Source: an uncultured Lachnospiraceae bacterium
GTDB taxonomy: Bacteria > Bacillota > Clostridia > Lachnospirales > Lachnospiraceae
Assembly: GCA_910585075.1 (NCBI GenBank)
Contig: CAJUED010000001.1
Coordinates: 240,962 to 304,961 of the forward strand
Direction: 5' to 3'
Length of the DNA: 64,000 nt
Shown here: positions 52,200 through 61,495 of the stretch, piece by piece
How positions within the stretch are numbered: the stretch's first letter is position 1
Layout of the letters: every line of letters begins with the position of its first letter
Notes under the pieces: model-generated
Seen by the model: only the letters and a program-made list of their open reading frames with translations
The model's database searches: none
Told to the model about the DNA's origin: nothing
Made by a program: the position numbers and the translations under genes

Positions 52200-55100
52200 T
52201 TACATCCGTAGCAACTCCAGCAATTCCTCCTTCGTAAAGCTCCCGCTCCCCACTCCATCACCCGAGAGCACCTGCTCCGCCAGTTCCTTCTTTCGCTCCT
52301 GAAGCTTTACAATATTTTCCTCAATGGTATCCTTCATAATCAACTTATAAACAGTTACCACATTCTTCTGCCCAATCCTGTGAGCCCTGTCCGTCGCCTG
52401 GTTCTGCACTGCCAGATTCCACCATGGGTCATAATGAATCACGATATCCGCCGAGGTCAGATTCAACCCCGTCCCTCCTGCCTTCAGAGAAATACAAAAT
52501 ACATTTGTCTCATCCTGATTAAAGTTCTCCACCAGCTTAAGCCTTCTCTCTTTCGGCGTTGCCCCTGTCAAAGTATAATAGGAAATCCCCTCTTTCTCCA
52601 GCTCCCTCTGTAAATTCTCCAGCATAGAGGTAAACTGGGAAAACAAAAGCACCTTATGTCCCCCGCTTATAGCGTTTCTGATTAAATCCAGACACATCAC
52701 CGCCTTCTGGGAGGCGCTTTCATAATTTTCATACACCAGGGAAGGATCGCAGCACAGCTGCCTTAATTTCAAAAGCTCTGACAAAATCTGTATCTTGGCG
52801 CTTTTAAATTCCTCATCCGACTGCTTGTCCACAAGTAATTTGATCCTCTGCACATGGGCGCAGTACAGCTTCCACTGCTCCCCTTCCATCTGCCCATACA
52901 CACATTCTTCCAGCTTATCCGGCAAATCTGTCAGGACATCCTTCTTAAGCCGTCTTAAAATAAAGGGCCTTACCATCTTCTGAAGCCTTCCCATGGCCTC
53001 ATCGCTTTTATTCTGCAGAACCGGCGCCTCTATCTCCGACCGGAAGCGCTGGTATCCATACAAAAATCCCGGCATCAGATAATCAAAAATACTCCAAAGC
53101 TCACTCAGCTTATTTTCAATAGGCGTCCCCGTCAAAGCAAAGCGGCATCCCGCCTCTATCTCTTTCACTGCTTTTGCGGCCTGGGTATTGTGGTTCTTGA
53201 TATACTGTGCCTCGTCAATAATCTGGCAGAAAAATGTAATCCCGCCGTAGGCCTCCAAATCCCTTTTTAGCAGCTCATAAGAAGTAATCAAAATATCCCT
53301 GGTTTGGGCCGTCTCTATGATTTCCTTCCGCTCCGCCACTGTACCCACCACCATTTTTACCGGAAGGCTGGGTGCAAAACGGGCAAATTCGCTGTTCCAG
53401 TTAAATACCAAGGATGCGGGCGTCACAATCAGGCATCTCCTGTTATCCTCCGCCTTCGCATCCAAAAATTCGGACAATAGAAATGCAATCACCTGGAGGG
53501 TTTTTCCAAGTCCCATATCATCTGCCAGAATCCCTCCAAACCCGTTAAACCTGAGGGTTTTCATCCACAGAAAGCCTGTTTTCTGGTACTGGCGCAGGAT
53601 ATCCTCAAGACTTGCCGGAATCTCAAAATCATTGTCCTCTATGGTCTTCATGTTCCTTACCAGCTCTTTAAAGGTTCGGCTTCTTACGGCCTGCAGGTTC
53701 TGCTTTTCCCGCAGCTCGCCATCCAGATACATGGCCCTGTACTTGGGCACTGTCATCCTCTCATTTCTCAGCTGGCTGTCCGTCAGGTTCAAATCCTCCT
53801 TAAGCCCTAAAAGAGTCTGCATCCCTTCATCTTCCGCGTTAACAAAGCTGCCGTTTTTCAAGCGGAAATATTTTTTCTTCCTGTCATACTTTGACAGAAT
53901 TTCTATCAGTTCTTCTTTGGATAAATCCTCAGCATTCACCGTCAGCTCCAGCAAATCTCCTGACAGGGATATGCCCACCTCCACCCTGCTGTGCTGCACC
54001 ACATGAATTCTTTTTAAGGCGTCCGAAACGTATACCTCGCCCAGCTCCTGAAATCTGGGAATCCCGTACACCATAAGCTCGTAAAGCTTATCCTCATCCC
54101 CGGAAAGAACCATCATACGCTCATTTTCATCAAAAGCGTTACAGTAGGACGCAACCACATTTCCAACCAAAGTTTCCTTTACAATGTCCCTTCCGCCCTT
54201 TTCCTTTTCACTTTGCTTCCCGTAAACCTCATACTTCCTTTCCCCGTACAGCGCATAAACCTTACAGGTAATGAAATCCTTCTGGGGCGCATCCAGATAA
54301 ATCTCAAAGGCGGCAGGCACGATTCCATATGCAAGTGCATCAAAATTTTCCTTTTCACATACATAATGCTTTTCAAGAACGGGGAGCAGCTCCCTGCAAA
54401 AAGCGGAAACATCCTCCCTGGCAATATAAAGCGTTCTGTCAGGAATCTGCGCCATGCACGAAATAAAATCCTTGATTTCCGCAACATCCTCCCTTTTCTG
54501 CCTGTAAATCAGCCCATCTTTAAACATGACTACGTCATGAAAACAGAAAAATCCGTACAGAGGCTCTATCTTCACTTCGATGCCGTCTTTTTCGCCCGTT
54601 ATCCGCATATTCCGAACCAGCTTATCGTCAGTGACCTTCCATATCCTTTCCCCTGTTCCATCCACATTCATTAAAATATCTCTGTCCTTCAATATCTCAA
54701 GAATTTCCTCAAGCTCTGCGCCGCTTAAAGGTATTTTGCGCAGCTTCGCATAGGCCGGCGTGTAATTATAATAACTGTAGCTGTAGGTATATTGCACATA
54801 CCCTTTTCCATTTTCCTGAACCCACCTGATCAAGAAATCCACCAATTCTCTTGATGTTGGTTCAAAGGCGTCTAAGGTATGCAAAAATTTGAGCTTTTTC
54901 CCGTAAGAATACTCCGTCTCCGACTTCACCCTCTCCACAAACTCAAAAATATCCTTCATGACATATTTGGTGCCCGCCCCTATTTTAAATTCAACGTCAA
55001 AGCCATTGTTATTGCATTCAAAAAAGGGCTCTACTTCTATCTTCCCGTAGTCCCCTTGAGGCAGCAGCGCCATTGTCGCTTTCGTTGTCTTCTTGCGCAA

Positions 55101-55547
55101 CAATTCCTTTATGGCAGGGGTTGTGGTTTTGCCCTGTCTCCTTCTTGCAGACTTTACGCTTTCATCTATATCCATATAATCCCGCAGATACTTTTCTCCG
55201 GTTTCTCTGATTAATTTTTCCAGAAAATCGTCAGTAGTTTCCTGCCCAAGCGCTTGATGCTCCGCTTCCAGAAGCACCGCCACACAATGCTTACAGATAC
55301 CATCATAGCTGTAAAAGGCCGGGCATTCGCAATAACATTCCTCCAAATCATCCACATATTTATCATAGACAATCTCTACATTATACCTTTTTCTCCCACT
55401 GCCATGTACCTTTGCCTTAATGTAAACCGCATACTCGTCTTCATCTTCTATTTGAAAGCTCTCAACCTTATCTTCATGAAAAATTTCCATTCCTCTGTTA
55501 TAGGTGACCGGGTTTGTAAGCTTTTTGATTTGTTTTCTATCCAGCAT
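52200..55547 (-). CDS. SNF2-family ATPase/helicase with N-terminal SWIM zinc finger
   Basis: The 1,115-residue product begins with a SWIM finger near residues 65-90 (CYCECPAFYSYDGICKHCVA). The central region of about 550 residues lacks a named domain. The SNF2 motor runs from about residue 660: ILADDMGLGKTLQVIAFL (Walker A), IIDEAQYIKN, FALTGTPIENKLSELWSIF, VLLFSQFTSML and AGGTGLNLTSADIVIHYDPW with QATDRAHRIGQ. Such bacterial SWI2/SNF2 proteins move on duplex DNA and are linked to RNA polymerase recycling or repair. GAGGAAAAA precedes ATG. Confidence 0.94.
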   Translation of the reverse strand: MLDRKQIKKLTNPVTYNRGMEIFHEDKVESFQIEDEDEYAVYIKAKVHGSGRKRYNVEIVYDKYVDDLEECYCECPAFYSYDGICKHCVAVLLEAEHQALGQETTDDFLEKLIRETGEKYLRDYMDIDESVKSARRRQGKTTTPAIKELLRKKTTKATMALLPQGDYGKIEVEPFFECNNNGFDVEFKIGAGTKYVMKDIFEFVERVKSETEYSYGKKLKFLHTLDAFEPTSRELVDFLIRWVQENGKGYVQYTYSYSYYNYTPAYAKLRKIPLSGAELEEILEILKDRDILMNVDGTGERIWKVTDDKLVRNMRITGEKDGIEVKIEPLYGFFCFHDVVMFKDGLIYRQKREDVAEIKDFISCMAQIPDRTLYIAREDVSAFCRELLPVLEKHYVCEKENFDALAYGIVPAAFEIYLDAPQKDFITCKVYALYGERKYEVYGKQSEKEKGGRDIVKETLVGNVVASYCNAFDENERMMVLSGDEDKLYELMVYGIPRFQELGEVYVSDALKRIHVVQHSRVEVGISLSGDLLELTVNAEDLSKEELIEILSKYDRKKKYFRLKNGSFVNAEDEGMQTLLGLKEDLNLTDSQLRNERMTVPKYRAMYLDGELREKQNLQAVRSRTFKELVRNMKTIEDNDFEIPASLEDILRQYQKTGFLWMKTLRFNGFGGILADDMGLGKTLQVIAFLLSEFLDAKAEDNRRCLIVTPASLVFNWNSEFARFAPSLPVKMVVGTVAERKEIIETAQTRDILITSYELLKRDLEAYGGITFFCQIIDEAQYIKNHNTQAAKAVKEIEAGCRFALTGTPIENKLSELWSIFDYLMPGFLYGYQRFRSEIEAPVLQNKSDEAMGRLQKMVRPFILRRLKKDVLTDLPDKLEECVYGQMEGEQWKLYCAHVQRIKLLVDKQSDEEFKSAKIQILSELLKLRQLCCDPSLVYENYESASQKAVMCLDLIRNAISGGHKVLLFSQFTSMLENLQRELEKEGISYYTLTGATPKERRLKLVENFNQDETNVFCISLKAGGTGLNLTSADIVIHYDPWWNLAVQNQATDRAHRIGQKNVVTVYKLIMKDTIEENIVKLQERKKELAEQVLSGDGVGSGSFTKEELLELLRM

Positions 55548-55766
55548 TTTTTCCTCTTTCTGTGTCTTTACAGTGATATTTGCTTTCTGTCCACCTCCAA
55601 TGCTGCTCGCTTCTCCACCATCAGATATTTTATTATCTTTATGGTTTTACATACTTACTTAAGCATATCCATCACCCTTTTTCGTGTCAAGCAAAACCCA
55701 CCGGCAATTGATAAAAAGTCTATTGTGTTTTTCTCCATCATTCTTGCTTTCATAAAAAATCAATAA
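55548..55766. other. Non-coding region upstream of the helicase gene
   Basis: No gene is seen. It should hold the divergent promoter for the helicase gene on the minus strand. Confidence 0.35.
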
Positions 55767-55795
55767 TTGCAGATGATAAATGCCTATGATATAAT
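55767..55795 (+). promoter_or_regulatory. Predicted promoter of the toxin-antitoxin operon
   Basis: TTGCAG (55767-55772) and a perfect TATAAT (55790-55795) are 17 bases apart. The TATAAT lies inside a 24-bp unit, ATGATATAATACACTCAAAA then ATCC, that is repeated at 55911-55934. Confidence 0.55.
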
Positions 55796-55934
55796 ACACT
55801 CAAAAATCCAGCCGCTATGCGGCTGCCGCGCTTCGCGCTCTAAGATTTTTTCGTTATCATGTCAGGTGAAATCAAATGCTCACATTGTTCGCGCTTGATT
55901 TCCTGCTGACATGATATAATACACTCAAAAATCC
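55786..55934 (+). repeat. Duplicated 24-bp promoter-like unit with hairpins between
   Basis: The 24-bp unit with TATAAT occurs at 55786-55809 and 55911-55934. Between them are CAGCCGC-TAT-GCGGCTG, a GCGCTTCGCGC stem followed by ATTTTTT, and a long inverted repeat (ATCATGTCAGGTGAAATCAA against TTGATTTCCTGCTGACATGA). This could be an attenuator or autoregulatory operator. No gene lies in 55796-56071. Confidence 0.6.
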
Positions 55935-56071
55935 GATGAAATCGGACAGAGAACGCGTTAGCGTGGTTTGCAAGTGTAGATGATGTAATAAGCTCTAGCA
56001 AGGAAAGCATGCTTGCATGTTCGGCGAGTAGCGAATGACGACCAACTAATCACGAAAGGGGGACCACAGCT

Positions 56072-56590
56072 ATGAACAACAATATCAAAAGTACATATGC
56101 ACAGGTTTTACTCAATGCTTATGACAGTGGTTTGCTCAAAATAATCTGGAACACATCGGGTTTTTCATTGGGTATTGACCCCGGAAGAAAGGAATCGATT
56201 CCTGAATTAAAACAAAAAGAATTCATAGATTATGCATTTTCTATTGTGAAAATCGTTATGGCTTTAGCAGAAGACAAGGATGTAAGTCACATTTCCGAAA
56301 ATGATTTGGAAATAGCTAAAACAATTTATTTACAAGAAAATGATTTAAAAAATCATCTTTATATAAAAAGAAACAGTAAAATCAATTGTTACAAACTTCT
56401 TGAGAGCCAAATTATCAGTTATAGAAACGAAGAAAATCCCCAAAAAATAGAAGCAAATTCGGCAATTATTAAAGTCATGGCAGAAGAAAATGACGAAGAT
56501 TCTTCGTATACATTTGAAATCTCTAAAAGAGATTTGGGAAACATGATTGATAATTTGATAGAACTCAAGAAAAAAATAGATTTGATATAG
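56072..56590 (+). CDS. Hypothetical protein, first gene of a toxin-antitoxin-like operon
   Basis: The 172-residue product (MNNNIKSTYAQVLLNAYDSG at the start) is mostly helical and charged. It has no membrane segment, no signal and no helix-turn-helix that I can recognise. The C-terminus is coiled-coil-like (FEISKRDLGNMIDNLIELKK). AAAGGGGGA before ATG supports expression. It lies 43 bases upstream of the DUF433 gene in the same orientation, with matching AT-rich codon use. It may be an accessory or regulatory part of the module. Confidence 0.65.
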   Translation: MNNNIKSTYAQVLLNAYDSGLLKIIWNTSGFSLGIDPGRKESIPELKQKEFIDYAFSIVKIVMALAEDKDVSHISENDLEIAKTIYLQENDLKNHLYIKRNSKINCYKLLESQIISYRNEENPQKIEANSAIIKVMAEENDEDSSYTFEISKRDLGNMIDNLIELKKKIDLI

Positions 56591-56633
56591 CTTAAATAGA
56601 AAGTCAAAAAACAACGCAGAAATGAGGAAAAAT

Positions 56634-57056
56634 ATGACAGAACTTTTTACCCCAAAATCCGAACTGTCTTTTCCTGAGACATTGAATTATACATACAGAA
56701 AAAAAAATGAATATCAATCCAGTTTAAATGAAAACAATCAGACATATAATAAAAATATGAAACGTAATATCATATTTTTAAAAAACACATGTACAAATTA
56801 TCAGGAAATTGAGCAGTATTTTAAAAAGATAGCAAAAAATTTTTACGAAATACAAATAGACGAAAAGAGATTAGGCGGAATGCCGGTGATAAGTAATACC
56901 CGAATACCTGTCAGTTTAATTGTTGCGTGTCTAAAAGACGAAATGTCTATCAATGAAATTTGTGAAGAATATCAGCTTGAAAAAAAAGATATAGAAAAGG
57001 CCATGGAATATATCATTGAAATTTTAGATATCCCCTATCAGGAAGGGTTGGAATGA
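56634..57056 (+). CDS. DUF433 (VapB-like) antitoxin
   Basis: The roughly 140-residue product has an N-terminal extension (about 65 residues, polar, Asn-rich) and a C-terminal DUF433 domain. The domain reads YEIQIDEKRLGGMPVISNTR, IPVSLIVACLKDEMSINEIC and then EEYQLEKKDIEKAMEYI. DUF433 folds into a small winged-helix-like domain found in antitoxins. I prefer start 56634 because GAGG lies six bases upstream; an ATG at 56622 overlaps that site. The stop overlaps the toxin start by four bases (ATGA). Confidence 0.85.
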   Translation: MTELFTPKSELSFPETLNYTYRKKNEYQSSLNENNQTYNKNMKRNIIFLKNTCTNYQEIEQYFKKIAKNFYEIQIDEKRLGGMPVISNTRIPVSLIVACLKDEMSINEICEEYQLEKKDIEKAMEYIIEILDIPYQEGLE

Positions 57057-57472
57057 AAGTACTATTAGATGAAAATATTACGCAAAAATCAATACCGGTT
57101 TTAGAAAAATACGGACATGACGTTATCCATGTACTTAACAGATTTCCTGCAGGGAAAAGTGACGAAGATGTTTTTATGCTTGCTATCAAAGAGGAAAGGG
57201 CATTGATTACTTTAAATGGAAAGGATTTTATTGTTTTCATTCCTCCAAGGAACGGTCTGACGTTACACTATGGTTTAATTTGGCTTAGGGGATTTCAAGT
57301 AACCAATAAAAGTTATGAAGGTGTAATGGATACCATAGGAAATTTCCTAAAAAGCAAAGGAGATTCTATAAAAAATACCTATTATGCCATGAAGAAAAAA
57401 GACAATACATACGAAATAATTCAACGTTTTCCAAAAACAGAAAAAATGATAGTTGAAATTTCTTCAATTTGA
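57053..57472 (+). CDS. DUF5615 PIN-like toxin
   Basis: The 139-residue product begins MKVLLDENITQKSIPVLEKY and has GHDVIHV, SDEDVFMLAIKEERALITLN and GKDFIVF. It keeps the Asp/Glu cluster of PIN-like nucleases (LLDEN, DEDV, GKDF). DUF5615 proteins pair with DUF433 partners as predicted RNase toxins. The four-base overlap with the antitoxin gene is the standard layout. The C-terminus is longer than the minimal domain (about 110 residues). A terminator follows at 57519. Confidence 0.85.
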   Translation: MKVLLDENITQKSIPVLEKYGHDVIHVLNRFPAGKSDEDVFMLAIKEERALITLNGKDFIVFIPPRNGLTLHYGLIWLRGFQVTNKSYEGVMDTIGNFLKSKGDSIKNTYYAMKKKDNTYEIIQRFPKTEKMIVEISSI

Positions 57473-57518
57473 AATGTATTTCGTTGTATGCTGAATTACA
57501 CACTAAAGCAATTAGATA

Positions 57519-57537
57519 GGGGAGCCCTACGCTCCCC
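57519..57537 (+). terminator. Terminator of the toxin-antitoxin operon
   Basis: GGGGAGC and GCTCCCC pair perfectly around CCTAC, followed by TGTTTACTTT, about 45 bases after the toxin stop. Confidence 0.7.
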
Positions 57538-57659
57538 TGTTTACTTTAATACACAGAGCCGCATATGGAAATTTGCTGCGTTACAATATGTGCCCTGTAC
57601 GGCAAGCGGGGAAAGGAACCTTTTCTCCTCGATCCCAAAACTGAATACATTTAAGAGCT

Positions 57660-59114
57660 TTATTTCTCACTCATCTGATCCAAAAGCTGAATTTTAATAT
57701 CATACAGCTTCCTGGACAAATCCACATAAATCTGGTGAGGATTTACAAATCGTTTGGTCTCATCCCAAAGGGTATCAAGCTCCTCCTGACAATAGCTTCT
57801 GATTTCCATCACCTTAGGAGATTCGTAACAGCACGCCCCATTTTGGAAAACCGGTACAAGCAGTTCCCGCAAGGTATAAGAGCCGGCTTCTAATTTTGTC
57901 TTTTTCCACGGCTCTAAGGGATCGAACAAAAGCAAAGGTCCGTCTTCATTAAAGGTTTCACCCACAAGGCAGATTAAATCAGCCTTAATTTTTCCGGTAT
58001 TTTTTTCATAAACACGGTAAATGGTCTTATTTCCTGGGTTGGTTACCTTCTCAGTGTTTTCAGATAGCTTGATTTTGGGGACAAATTCCCCATTTTCATC
58101 CATAATAGCGGCCAGCTTATAAACGCCGCCAAAGGCCGGATTATCCTTTGCCGTGATAAGGTTAGTTCCTACACCCCAGGAAGTAATGGCTGCCCCCTGT
58201 GCTTTTAAAGTTTCTATCAAATATTCGTCCAAATCATTGGAGGCGGAGATAACCGCATCCGGGAAACCGGCTTCATCCAACATTTTACGCGCCTTTTTGG
58301 AAAGATAAGCAAGGTCGCCGCTGTCAAGACGGATTCCATAATAAGTAAGAGGAATACCCGCGCTGCGCATTTCCTGAAATACCCGAATTGCATTGGGGAT
58401 ACCGGATTTTAAGGTATCATAGGTATCCACCAGCAAAATACAGGCGGAAGGATACATATCCGCATAGGTTTTAAACGCCGTATATTCATCCGGAAAACTC
58501 ATAATCCAACTGTGGGCATGGGTGCCCTTCACCGGAACGTCAAAAAGCTGTCCACAGAGAACATTGGAAGTGCCGATACATCCGCCGATTACCGCCGCCC
58601 TGGCACCGTAAATACCTGCATCCGGCCCCTGTGCCCGGCGAAGTCCAAATTCCATAATTCCATCCCCTTTAGCGGCGTAGCAGACCCGGGCCGCCTTAGT
58701 GGCAATCAGACTTTGATGATTGATGATATTCAAAATTGCCGTTTCAACCAGCTGGGCTTCCATAATGGGAGCAATCACCTTGACCAAAGGCTCCCTTGGA
58801 AAAATAACGGTTCCTTCCGGAATAGCATAGATATCACCGGAAAATTTGAAATTTGCCAGATAGTCCAGAAAATCCTTGTCAAAGATATGCAGGCTGTCCA
58901 GATAATCAATATCTTCTTTGGAAAAATGCAATTCTTTGATGTACCGGATCAGCTGTTCAAGGCCTGCGGCAATGGCGTAGCCTCCGTTACAGGGGTTGGT
59001 TCTGTAAAAAGCGTCAAAAATAACGGTTTCATTTTGTTCCTTGTGCTTAAAATACCCCTGCATCATGGTGAGTTCATAAAGGTCTGTTAATAGAGTGAGG
59101 TTTTGTCTGTCCAT
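57660..59114 (-). CDS. pncB: Nicotinate phosphoribosyltransferase
   Basis: The 484-residue product has LTLLTDLYELTMMQGYFKH, AIAAGLEQLIRYI, FGLRRAQGPDAGIYGARAAV, the active-site His in GTHAHSWIMSFPDE and YYGIRLDSGDLAYLSKKAR. It also has SWGVGTNLITAKDNPAFGGV. It converts nicotinate and PRPP to NaMN for NAD salvage. Start 59114 follows AAAGGAGAATACC; nine extra residues in the longer frame are not family-like. The gene stands alone, after the amidohydrolase gene. Confidence 0.96.
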   Translation of the reverse strand: MDRQNLTLLTDLYELTMMQGYFKHKEQNETVIFDAFYRTNPCNGGYAIAAGLEQLIRYIKELHFSKEDIDYLDSLHIFDKDFLDYLANFKFSGDIYAIPEGTVIFPREPLVKVIAPIMEAQLVETAILNIINHQSLIATKAARVCYAAKGDGIMEFGLRRAQGPDAGIYGARAAVIGGCIGTSNVLCGQLFDVPVKGTHAHSWIMSFPDEYTAFKTYADMYPSACILLVDTYDTLKSGIPNAIRVFQEMRSAGIPLTYYGIRLDSGDLAYLSKKARKMLDEAGFPDAVISASNDLDEYLIETLKAQGAAITSWGVGTNLITAKDNPAFGGVYKLAAIMDENGEFVPKIKLSENTEKVTNPGNKTIYRVYEKNTGKIKADLICLVGETFNEDGPLLLFDPLEPWKKTKLEAGSYTLRELLVPVFQNGACCYESPKVMEIRSYCQEELDTLWDETKRFVNPHQIYVDLSRKLYDIKIQLLDQMSEK

Positions 59115-59245
59115 GGTATTCTCCTTTATTTTTTGAATCAATATTTTCCGCTATCCGGAAAATCTGCACAACAAACCATCAGACATCCCGGACTGTTACC
59201 TTTGATTGATTTTATAAATATCGGCTTACACAGCGCGAATGACTG

Positions 59246-60361
59246 TTAACGCGCAAGGATAAGCTCCGTCAGATAGTTGGCCGTAGGCAGTATCACCCTC
59301 TCATCCACTGCAAATCCCGGCTGATGAATGGCCGGTCCCTTTCCGGTGCCAACCTTCACATAACAGCCCGGTATTTCTTCTTCCAGAAAAGAAAAATCAT
59401 CCCCACCCATGGAACTCTCCTCAGGCACCACTGCCAGCTTACACTTCTCTGCAGCTTCCATACTTTTCTTAACCATTTTTTCGTCATTATACACAGCCGG
59501 GCAGCCGGCAGTCCATTCCACCTCTGCTGCCGCCCCGTAGGCCACCGCCGTGTTTCGGGCAATTTCCGCCACCCGCTTTTCAAACAAAACCCTGTCTTCC
59601 CGATTCATAGTGCGGACAGTTCCCTCTAAAACCGCACTTTCCGGTATCACATTCCAGGTTTTTCCCGCTTCTATTCTTGTAACGCTCAAAAGGGCCGGGT
59701 GGAAAGCATTCACATTTCTGGTTACAATGCACTGTAGTGCTGTTACAATGGCCGCTGCTACAGGAATCGGGTCTGTGCCATCGTCAGGATGCGCCCCATG
59801 ACAGCCCACTCCCTTTACGGTAATTTTGAACCTGTCCACCGCAGCTGACACATATCCCTCCCGGATTCCCAGAACACCGGCCTCATTTGTAGGATCCGCA
59901 TGAATACCCCATACCATCTCCACATCATCCATCACATTTGTTTCCAATATCTTAAGGGCTCCCAGAGAACTTTCTTCACCTGGCTGAAAAATAACCTTAA
60001 CCGTACCAGCCAGCTCCTGTCTTCTCTCCTGCAAAAGGAGGGCGCAGCCTATCCCGGAAACAGTATGAAAATCATGACCGCAGGCATGCATCTTTCCTTT
60101 GTACTCGGAAGCATAAGAAAGGCCCGTCTCCTCCACAACAGGAAGGGCGTCTATATCGCACCGAAGGGCCTGTACCGGCCCTTCTGATTTTCCACGAATC
60201 ACAGCTACCAATCCCGTTTCCAGCTTACAGGGCAAGATTTCAATTCCCGCCTCCGTAAGAATTTCTCTTATCCGCGCAGTTGTCCCGTATTCCTCATAGG
60301 ACAACTCCGGATTCCTGTGAAACCACTCAAAATATGAAATCAACTTTTTTTCAAGTTCCAT
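59246..60361 (-). CDS. M20 family amidohydrolase (N-acyl-amino-acid hydrolase type)
   Basis: The 371-residue zinc enzyme has WFHRNPELSYEEYGTTARI, LRCDIDALPV, the ligand motif KMHACGHDFHT, FQPGEESSLGA, WGIHADP, KGVGCHGAHPDDGTDPI and the late SSMGGDDFSFLEEEIPG. This is the HipO/amidohydrolase branch, with a lid domain at about 175-285. It cleaves an N-acyl or N-carbamoyl bond; the exact substrate is unknown. It follows a peptide-type ABC transporter, which suggests that imported acylated amino acids or peptides are trimmed in the cytoplasm. Confidence 0.9.
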   Translation of the reverse strand: MELEKKLISYFEWFHRNPELSYEEYGTTARIREILTEAGIEILPCKLETGLVAVIRGKSEGPVQALRCDIDALPVVEETGLSYASEYKGKMHACGHDFHTVSGIGCALLLQERRQELAGTVKVIFQPGEESSLGALKILETNVMDDVEMVWGIHADPTNEAGVLGIREGYVSAAVDRFKITVKGVGCHGAHPDDGTDPIPVAAAIVTALQCIVTRNVNAFHPALLSVTRIEAGKTWNVIPESAVLEGTVRTMNREDRVLFEKRVAEIARNTAVAYGAAAEVEWTAGCPAVYNDEKMVKKSMEAAEKCKLAVVPEESSMGGDDFSFLEEEIPGCYVKVGTGKGPAIHQPGFAVDERVILPTANYLTELILAR

Positions 60362-60528
60362 CTCTTTCTAATCCTCTTTTTATACAGGCTTTTTCCGTCC
60401 TTCTGTCTTATACGCATCACTGCTATATTCTTTCCTTCCGGGCGCCGCCACCTCTGCCTGACAATGTCAAAACATGTTTAAAAATACTTCCAACCGGTTA
60501 TGTGCCACAATATTAATAAGAATAATTT

Positions 60529-61446
60529 TTATCGACGGCTGTTAGGGTCAAGCGCATCCCGCAGAGCATCCCCGATAAAGTTAATGGACATAACAAGTAA
60601 CACGATCAAAAGTCCCGGCGGCAGCCACAGCCAGGGCTGCTTTGTGAGCACTGTCAACGACTGGGCCCCGTTTAACATATTGCCAAGGCTTGCCGTAGGG
60701 GGTTGCACTCCCTGTCCAAGAAAGCTCAGAGCCGCCTCGTCCAGCATGGACAGGGCCAGTACGGAGGTTCCATACACCAAAATCGGGGCCACCGTATTAG
60801 GCAGAATCTCCGAAAAAAGGATATGCCTAAGAGGCATTCCCGCCACAATATTTCCTTTGATAAAATTTGTTTCCCGCAAATTTAGCACATTTCCTCTGAC
60901 CAGTCTTGCAATTCCCGGCCAGTCCACAAATCCCAGAATCAAAATAATATTCCACAACCCCGGTTTGAAAACTGCCGCCGCAACCAACACAAGCAAAATA
61001 TAGGGAAAAGACATAACCATATCCGTAAACCGCATAATGGCCATATCCGCCACGCCCCCGAAATAACCGGCAACCAGCCCAAGCACCACACCGATTACCG
61101 TGGAAATCAAAGTGGCCATAATCCCCACCAGCAGGGAAATTCTCGTGGCATATAAAAGCCTGCTGAGCACATCCCTTCCAATCTGGTCCGTTCCAAGCAG
61201 GAATTCCTTACAGGGCGCTCCGCTGAAAGTTCCAATAATCTCATCCGGGTCGTAGGGCGCAATCACAGGCGCCAAAAGCGCCGCTCCGCCGAGAACCGCC
61301 AATATGATCAGGCTCACCATGGCCAGATGATGGCGGCGAAAACGGCGAAACACCGTCTGCAAATAACTTTCATTTGCAATATCCTTTACCGCTCCCTTTC
61401 CCCGGTCTGTGGGAGCTGCTTTTTCATACTTTATATTTTTTGCCAT
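60529..61446 (-). CDS. Dipeptide/oligopeptide ABC transporter permease (DppC/OppC type)
   Basis: The 305-residue permease has a cytoplasmic N-terminal stretch ending in VFRRFRRHHLAMVSLIILAV. The family marker is LLGTDQIGRDVLSRLLYATR, and the EAA loop is GMPLRHILFSEILPN. Six hydrophobic spans fit DppC. I chose start 61446 (MAKNIKYEKA); the upstream part of the longer frame overlaps the preceding permease gene region and is not conserved-looking. It pairs with the permease at 61496-62443. Confidence 0.93.
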   Translation of the reverse strand: MAKNIKYEKAAPTDRGKGAVKDIANESYLQTVFRRFRRHHLAMVSLIILAVLGGAALLAPVIAPYDPDEIIGTFSGAPCKEFLLGTDQIGRDVLSRLLYATRISLLVGIMATLISTVIGVVLGLVAGYFGGVADMAIMRFTDMVMSFPYILLVLVAAAVFKPGLWNIILILGFVDWPGIARLVRGNVLNLRETNFIKGNIVAGMPLRHILFSEILPNTVAPILVYGTSVLALSMLDEAALSFLGQGVQPPTASLGNMLNGAQSLTVLTKQPWLWLPPGLLIVLLVMSINFIGDALRDALDPNSRR

Positions 61447-61495
61447 TTCTTTTTTATCCGTTCTTCTTTTTTCAAATATCCTGTCCCATTCTCCA

